From NCBI GenBank assembly GCA_013397435.1, contig VZRG01000353.1:248001-312000 (forward strand): a stretch of 64,000 nucleotides of DNA, in the 5' to 3' direction. This document shows, one piece after another, positions 59,308 through 64,000 of the stretch. The position numbers were made by a program, and so were the translations under genes. Under the pieces are notes generated by a model. The model was not told the origin of the DNA, made no database searches, and saw only the letters and a list, made by a program, of their open reading frames with translations. Every line of letters starts with the position of its first letter. Within the stretch, counting starts at the first letter, position 1. The DNA is from Erythrocercus mccallii (lineage: Eukaryota > Chordata > Aves > Passeriformes > Dicruridae).

Positions 59308-59460
59308 CACAGAATCACAGAATGATTTGGGTTGGGAGGGACCTTAAAGATTCCCTCATTCCAAACCCCTGCCATGGGCAGGAGCACCTTCTCCTTCCCC
59401 AGGTTGCTCCAAGGCCCATCCAGCCTGGCCTTGGACACTTCCAGGGATGGGGCAGAACCC
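59308..59460 (-). mobile_element. CR1 3' end, reverse
   Basis: CACAGAATCACAGAATGATT, GGGTTGGGAGGGACCTTAAA and GGCCTTGGACACTTCCAGGG in reverse-complement CR1 order. Little diverged. Confidence 0.9.
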
Positions 59461-62400
59461 ATCAAAACAGATCTTCAGGACACCCTCTCCTGCTGTTCTG
59501 CCTCCCAACAGCAGGTTGTTGTGCAAATAAATTTAAGGGCAATTCATCTGGAGCAAATATTGACACTGAGACTCGAAAAGGAACTGAAAAATCTACTTTT
59601 CATTCCCACAATTAATTATTGTGCAAAAGTGTCTGTCTGTTGACAAACTTTGCATCTCCCCTTATCAAGCCTTTTACCTCATCCAGCCTTATTATTTCAT
59701 TCATATTTTAATCAAATCTGGAGGCGCTGAGCTGTTCATGGGACAGGAAGATGGCAAATAATACTGGGAGCTGCACTTGAGGAGCTGCCTCACCTCCTGC
59801 CAGCCACTGCATCTATTTCACTTATTTTTTCCATCTCCTTGTCTGTAAAATGTGCGAAGTGTTGCTTACTGCACTTCAAGAATCTTGTGAGTTCCTTAGC
59901 TGTGGATAACTAAATATTATGACATATAAAAGCAGAGGGTATAGATATATCGTAGACTTCACACTTGCATTTCACACTCTCTATTAATGTGGCACTCCAC
60001 AGTGACATGATATTTACCAAAAACTTCCTGGAAGCAAATTCAAAATTTTATTTTCTTTTTCCAGGGCTAAAAACTGTTAAGCTCAGTGTTTATCTGCAAT
60101 GGCAAGGCAAGGTGCTCAATGAATGGTAATGAAAGGTGTCTAGTCCTAAAAATAGCCTTTCCTAGGCTGAGGAATGAAAAAGAAAGAAAATACCCTGTGA
60201 GATTTTTCTGGCATTAAGGCAGTCAAATTGTCTTTTTAAATGGTGTGAAAATTGACAGATTATAAAAAATAGAGAGAACAATCACTGGAGAGTGTACGAT
60301 AATCTGGCAATATGGAAATTGCAAATTTTAATATTTCCCCAGAGCCAATGAAATATGCAAAGGAACAACTGCATAATGCAGCAGGCTCTGCGTAACCCCG
60401 AGGTAGCTTGAGTTAGCAAGATATTCTATCCCAGTTGGGTTCTTTTTTCCTTGGTCAATAACAAATCTGCCAAATTACTTCGATGGTGAAGGCCAGAAAA
60501 ATCCTCTCTGAAGTTCAATTGTTGCACAAAGCTGCTCCATTAAATATCCAGATTTAATGATGCTCTGGTAGTTCCTGATCTTGCTGAATTCTTTACTGCA
60601 ACACGAGAAGTCAGTTGTTCTAAATCAGTGCAGCTGCCATCAGCATCCAGTTGCCATAATGGATTTTCTTGGTGACCCATCAAACCCAGGTTTTCCTCCA
60701 GCAGAAACCAGCAAGCCGTTCAGAACCGTGGGGAGGTTTGCTCTCCAGCTTGTAACAGGTTCCCTTTTTAAATCACAACGTTTTCCTACAAATTTGGAAG
60801 AAATCTGAATGGATGTCACATCCAAGATTCCTGCCTCTTTGGTAATGAAACTGCTGAGTAATTTCTTCTTTGAAGAAGATCAATTCCTTCTTTAAAGAGA
60901 AAATATTTTAACAAGCATCAGTCACCAAATGACAAGGTGTTTGTTGCTGCAGACAAACAGCAGCATTAAACTCACCAAGCAGAGTCTGCAGAACGTGAGT
61001 TTTGCTTAAGAGTTTCCTTTTCTAGGAGATTTTGTTTGTTTTCGTTGCCCAAGCTGCATTTGGAATAATGGATTGCAGCAATTTCAACTTACAGCAGAAA
61101 AGTCAGCCCGAGCTCACTCAGGCTTCTGGTTCAGAAGAGCTCTTCAGCATGTGCTTAATTTAAGCATATACTTGAGGGTCTGAAGGGCTGAACAACACAC
61201 TTGTGTCCTTCTAATTAGAGATTACTCAAATCATGACTCGACTCATCTTCCCCTAAAGCAGAGCCAGAAGCAACTCCAGTGGATGAAAAACCTACTTCTG
61301 ACAAAAAAATACAAGGATATACCTACAGTTAGAGTTACACAGGCATGTTCTGGGCTAAACTAAACAGGGAGATACTGTCAGGACTCTCCAGAGAGTCTTG
61401 AATGTAGGAATACGATAAAACGTTGAAATCAGGCTGTTTTATTTAATCCCTCTGCAGTTTTCATGGGAGGCAGTCTCTCTGTGAAGGGATGCTGGCTTTG
61501 CCTGCCTGGAGAGATGATGTTGATAGTTCATGGTTGACCCACCCTTAGGTCTAGACTTACTGAACTTAGGGCACTATGCAATAAACTTTGCATTATCCTA
61601 GACCTGGACAAGGCGTTTTCTTTAAAGGCAAGGTTCTGTACTGTTCAGATTTTGTCATTCAAAGTTTCCACTGAAAAACTTCTTATTTTCAGTAGTTCTG
61701 ACTCTAGTTCTTCCAAACACAGGTGCTTCAGACAGAAAATCCTCCTCACACATCTTCCCTTTTAACAACTAAACCAACCTGCTTTGCAGTGCTTGGGCTT
61801 TGAAGATTTCAATGATGTTCTTGATGCAAGTTTATCATCTCCCTTCCCTCTCTTTACAAACTACAGGGTTGTTTTGTTTTTTTTTGTTTAATGTGATGGT
61901 TGTCCCTGGATCAACAAGCCGGAACAAATAAAAACCCCCAGTAGCAAGAGAAGCAGCCCTTTTTCAGGGGGAGCAATCAATCCCCTCCAGCGACACGTGC
62001 CTAATGGATCTGTCTCTTTCATTAGCTCTGGGCTCCTAATAACCACTGTCTTTGCCAAATGAGGGATGTGTTATGTCGGCCTCCTCTGCTGTCTTCTCCT
62101 CCCTTCCCTGCCTTGTCAGCAGCATGCTAATTTATGTAATCAATTCATAGTACTGCTTAATGAATAGCTTTGAAGTCATTAGATTCATCTGCTGGTAAAG
62201 GGGCTGATTGGTCAGCCTCTGAATCGTTTCCATTTTCTGAGGCTGGAAAGTGTCAGCCAACATTAATTGCTTTAGAAACACCCTTGGGAGACACTTGGGA
62301 AGGAGCTGTACAATCCCTCTTTATATTTAAGTGGAAGACAAAGTGGAACAATAATAATACTTAGCATTTTTACCACACTTCATATCATTAAAACGCTTCC

Positions 62401-62644
62401 CCAAACATTAACTAATCCTTGCAGTATGCCCAAAAGGTGAATCATTGCTTCACTTACACAGAAGGGAGTCAGCAGTAAAGACAGTAGATCTCAAGCCTCA
62501 TGGATGCTGCAGCTGATGGGTACTCTTGTGCTCAGGAACATGTAAACCCAGATTCACAATGTCCCTTCAGTACCCAGCTCCTATGGAAATCCCTGGGGAA
62601 TTTGAGATCTAGGATTTTAAACCACACAAAAAGCAGAAAAAGGC

Positions 62645-62738
62645 ACGTGATGGGATTGTTGGGGTGTCTGTGCAGGGCCAAGAGTTGGACTTGATGATCC
62701 TTGCGGGTCCCTTACAACCGAGGATATTCTATGATTTG
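62645..62738 (+). mobile_element. CR1 3' end
   Basis: GTTGGGGTGTCTGTGCAGGG, CCAAGAGTTGGACTTGATGA and GGATATTCTATGATTT, the sense CR1 tail of a subfamily with the CAGGGCCAAGAGTTGGA variant. Confidence 0.85.
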
Positions 62739-64000
62739 TCTGAAATACTGGGAGCACTTTCAAAGGTGTTGTCCTGCTCCTCTCAAGTATGTGGTCCTGG
62801 TGGAGGCACAGGCAGCTACTTAAAACTCACAATTACTGTGCTTTGGGGCAGCAAGAATTTTGAACTGGATTGGCAGCTCAGTGGATGCCAGCCAAGCACT
62901 CTTCCTGGCCTCCTGATGGAGAAAGCTGTTGAATTCCCACCCCAAAGTGGATGTGCTCAGAGGAGACCCTGTGTGGATGCAATTTGCTGCCTGGATCAGA
63001 CGCTCAGGTGTGTCTCAGTCAGCCCCACCTGCACAGAGGCAGGCTGGGACAACAACAACAAACACACACTGATTTAGCTCAGAAATGGAAAGCAGAAGGT
63101 GAGATTTCCTTTCAGCTCAGCTACCTGCTGAGTGGAGTACTTCTCTAATGGCTTGAAAACTTTCAAGCACAGACGGTTTTTCCGTGCTTTGTAATGTTTA
63201 TTCAGACTCCACAGTGAGCTGTGATGCAGAGTGCCCTCTGGCCACACCAGCTCAGTAATGACTCTGGCATTTCTGACAGAGACTAATAGTAGAAATTGTT
63301 ATCAACGTTTTTAGCAAAATACTGCAAGCTAGAAATTGGATTTCCCCCCTTTCTGCATCCTCCTTCACTTGTTAATGAGCTACTTCTTCAAGGTGCCAAT
63401 GGTAAAGCTGTAAAGTGAGATGGGCAATTTATTTTCTGGGCTTGAGACCCTTAGACACAGGAACATGCAGTTATTTATTTTAATGCATCATTCACATAAA
63501 ATTACATCATGCTTTACAGGTGTAGCAGGAAGACAAGTTTCCTTATCCCTGGGACTGAAAAGGAGATATTGATGAGATGCCAGAGCAAAATGAAAATGAG
63601 ATGAAGAAATCTCTCACCCCAGGTGTGGGTGAAGGCAGTGAGAGCAGTTCTTGCTATGCATTACCACTGGGACTTTGGGAATTTGGGAATGGACAGGACA
63701 TTTCTTTCTTGATGGGGCTATTTGGACTTTTAAAAAAAATCACTGGAGAATTGCGATATTTCCAACAGAATGATTTCTCCTGCACTAGTTCAGATGTTTA
63801 AAACCAGTGAGATAATAATGGCCTGTTTCCAATTCCCTATTTCCCAAGGTAGCCAACAGCATATCTGTAACAACTTCCATTGTAGGTGTTTCCACCTACA
63901 GTCATAGACTGGACTGATGTTACCTGTGCAGTAGAATTGCTTTCTTTCTTATTCTCCTCCCTTTCCAGACACCCTAATTTTTTGGGGTTGTTTTTCTGGC

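Larger units (their letters stand above)
51996..64000. other. Intergenic region downstream of SFMBT2
   Basis: No open frame with recognisable protein similarity and no exon-like conserved reading was seen on either strand. It contains CR1 fragments (54610-54808, 57172-57249, 59308-59460, 62645-62738), a 255-bp assembly gap, a GGAAA microsatellite, and several AT-rich stretches free of repeats (about 53940-54230, 56550-56790, 57960-58140, 60230-60440, 62110-62460) that may be conserved non-coding elements. In mammals the DNA beyond the SFMBT2 3' end is, as I recall, a long gene-poor interval. Confidence 0.6.

Overview
This window is vertebrate nuclear DNA, almost certainly from a bird. Introns are long and bounded by GT/AG, and the intronic and intergenic DNA is strewn with fragments of CR1 LINEs, the dominant avian retrotransposon. 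These are recognisable from the ORF2 C-terminal signature RLDIRKKxFT...WNGLP.EVV and from 3' tails ending in GATTCTATGATT. Two solo LTRs resemble endogenous-retrovirus LTRs that I associate with songbirds, which suggests a passerine; that last step is inference.

One protein-coding gene is present: the 3' two thirds of SFMBT2 (Scm-like with four MBT domains 2) on the + strand. Fourteen coding exons between 9800 and 45783 join in a consistent reading frame. They give 601 residues and a stop codon with no frameshift or in-frame stop. In order they encode MBT repeats 3 and 4, a small basic micro-exon, a SLED/DUF3588 domain, an arginine/lysine-rich probable nuclear localisation segment, an acidic serine-rich linker and a C-terminal SAM domain. 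The start codon, N-terminus and MBT repeats 1-2 (about 290 residues by comparison with the mammalian protein as I recall it) lie upstream of the window. The protein is a nuclear Polycomb-type chromatin factor.

Layout: 1-9799 is the tail of an upstream intron. 9800-45783 holds the coding exons and 13 introns. 45784 to about 51995 is an inferred 6.2-kb 3' UTR ending at a strong AATAAA followed by a U/GU-rich stretch; it contains a 123-bp tandem duplication and a cluster of Pumilio-type motifs. From about 52000 to 64000 I see no gene: only CR1 fragments, a GGAAA microsatellite beside a 255-bp assembly gap, and several AT-rich blocks that could be conserved non-coding elements.

The most notable structure is where transposable elements crowd the last exons. 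A solo LTR with a perfect 5-bp target-site duplication ends 113 bp before the CpG-dense acidic exon. A CR1 copy ends about 10 bp before the first SAM exon, so the branch point and much of the pyrimidine tract of that splice acceptor appear to be CR1-derived. I found no operon, CRISPR array, tRNA or rRNA, and nothing resembling a new multi-gene system.
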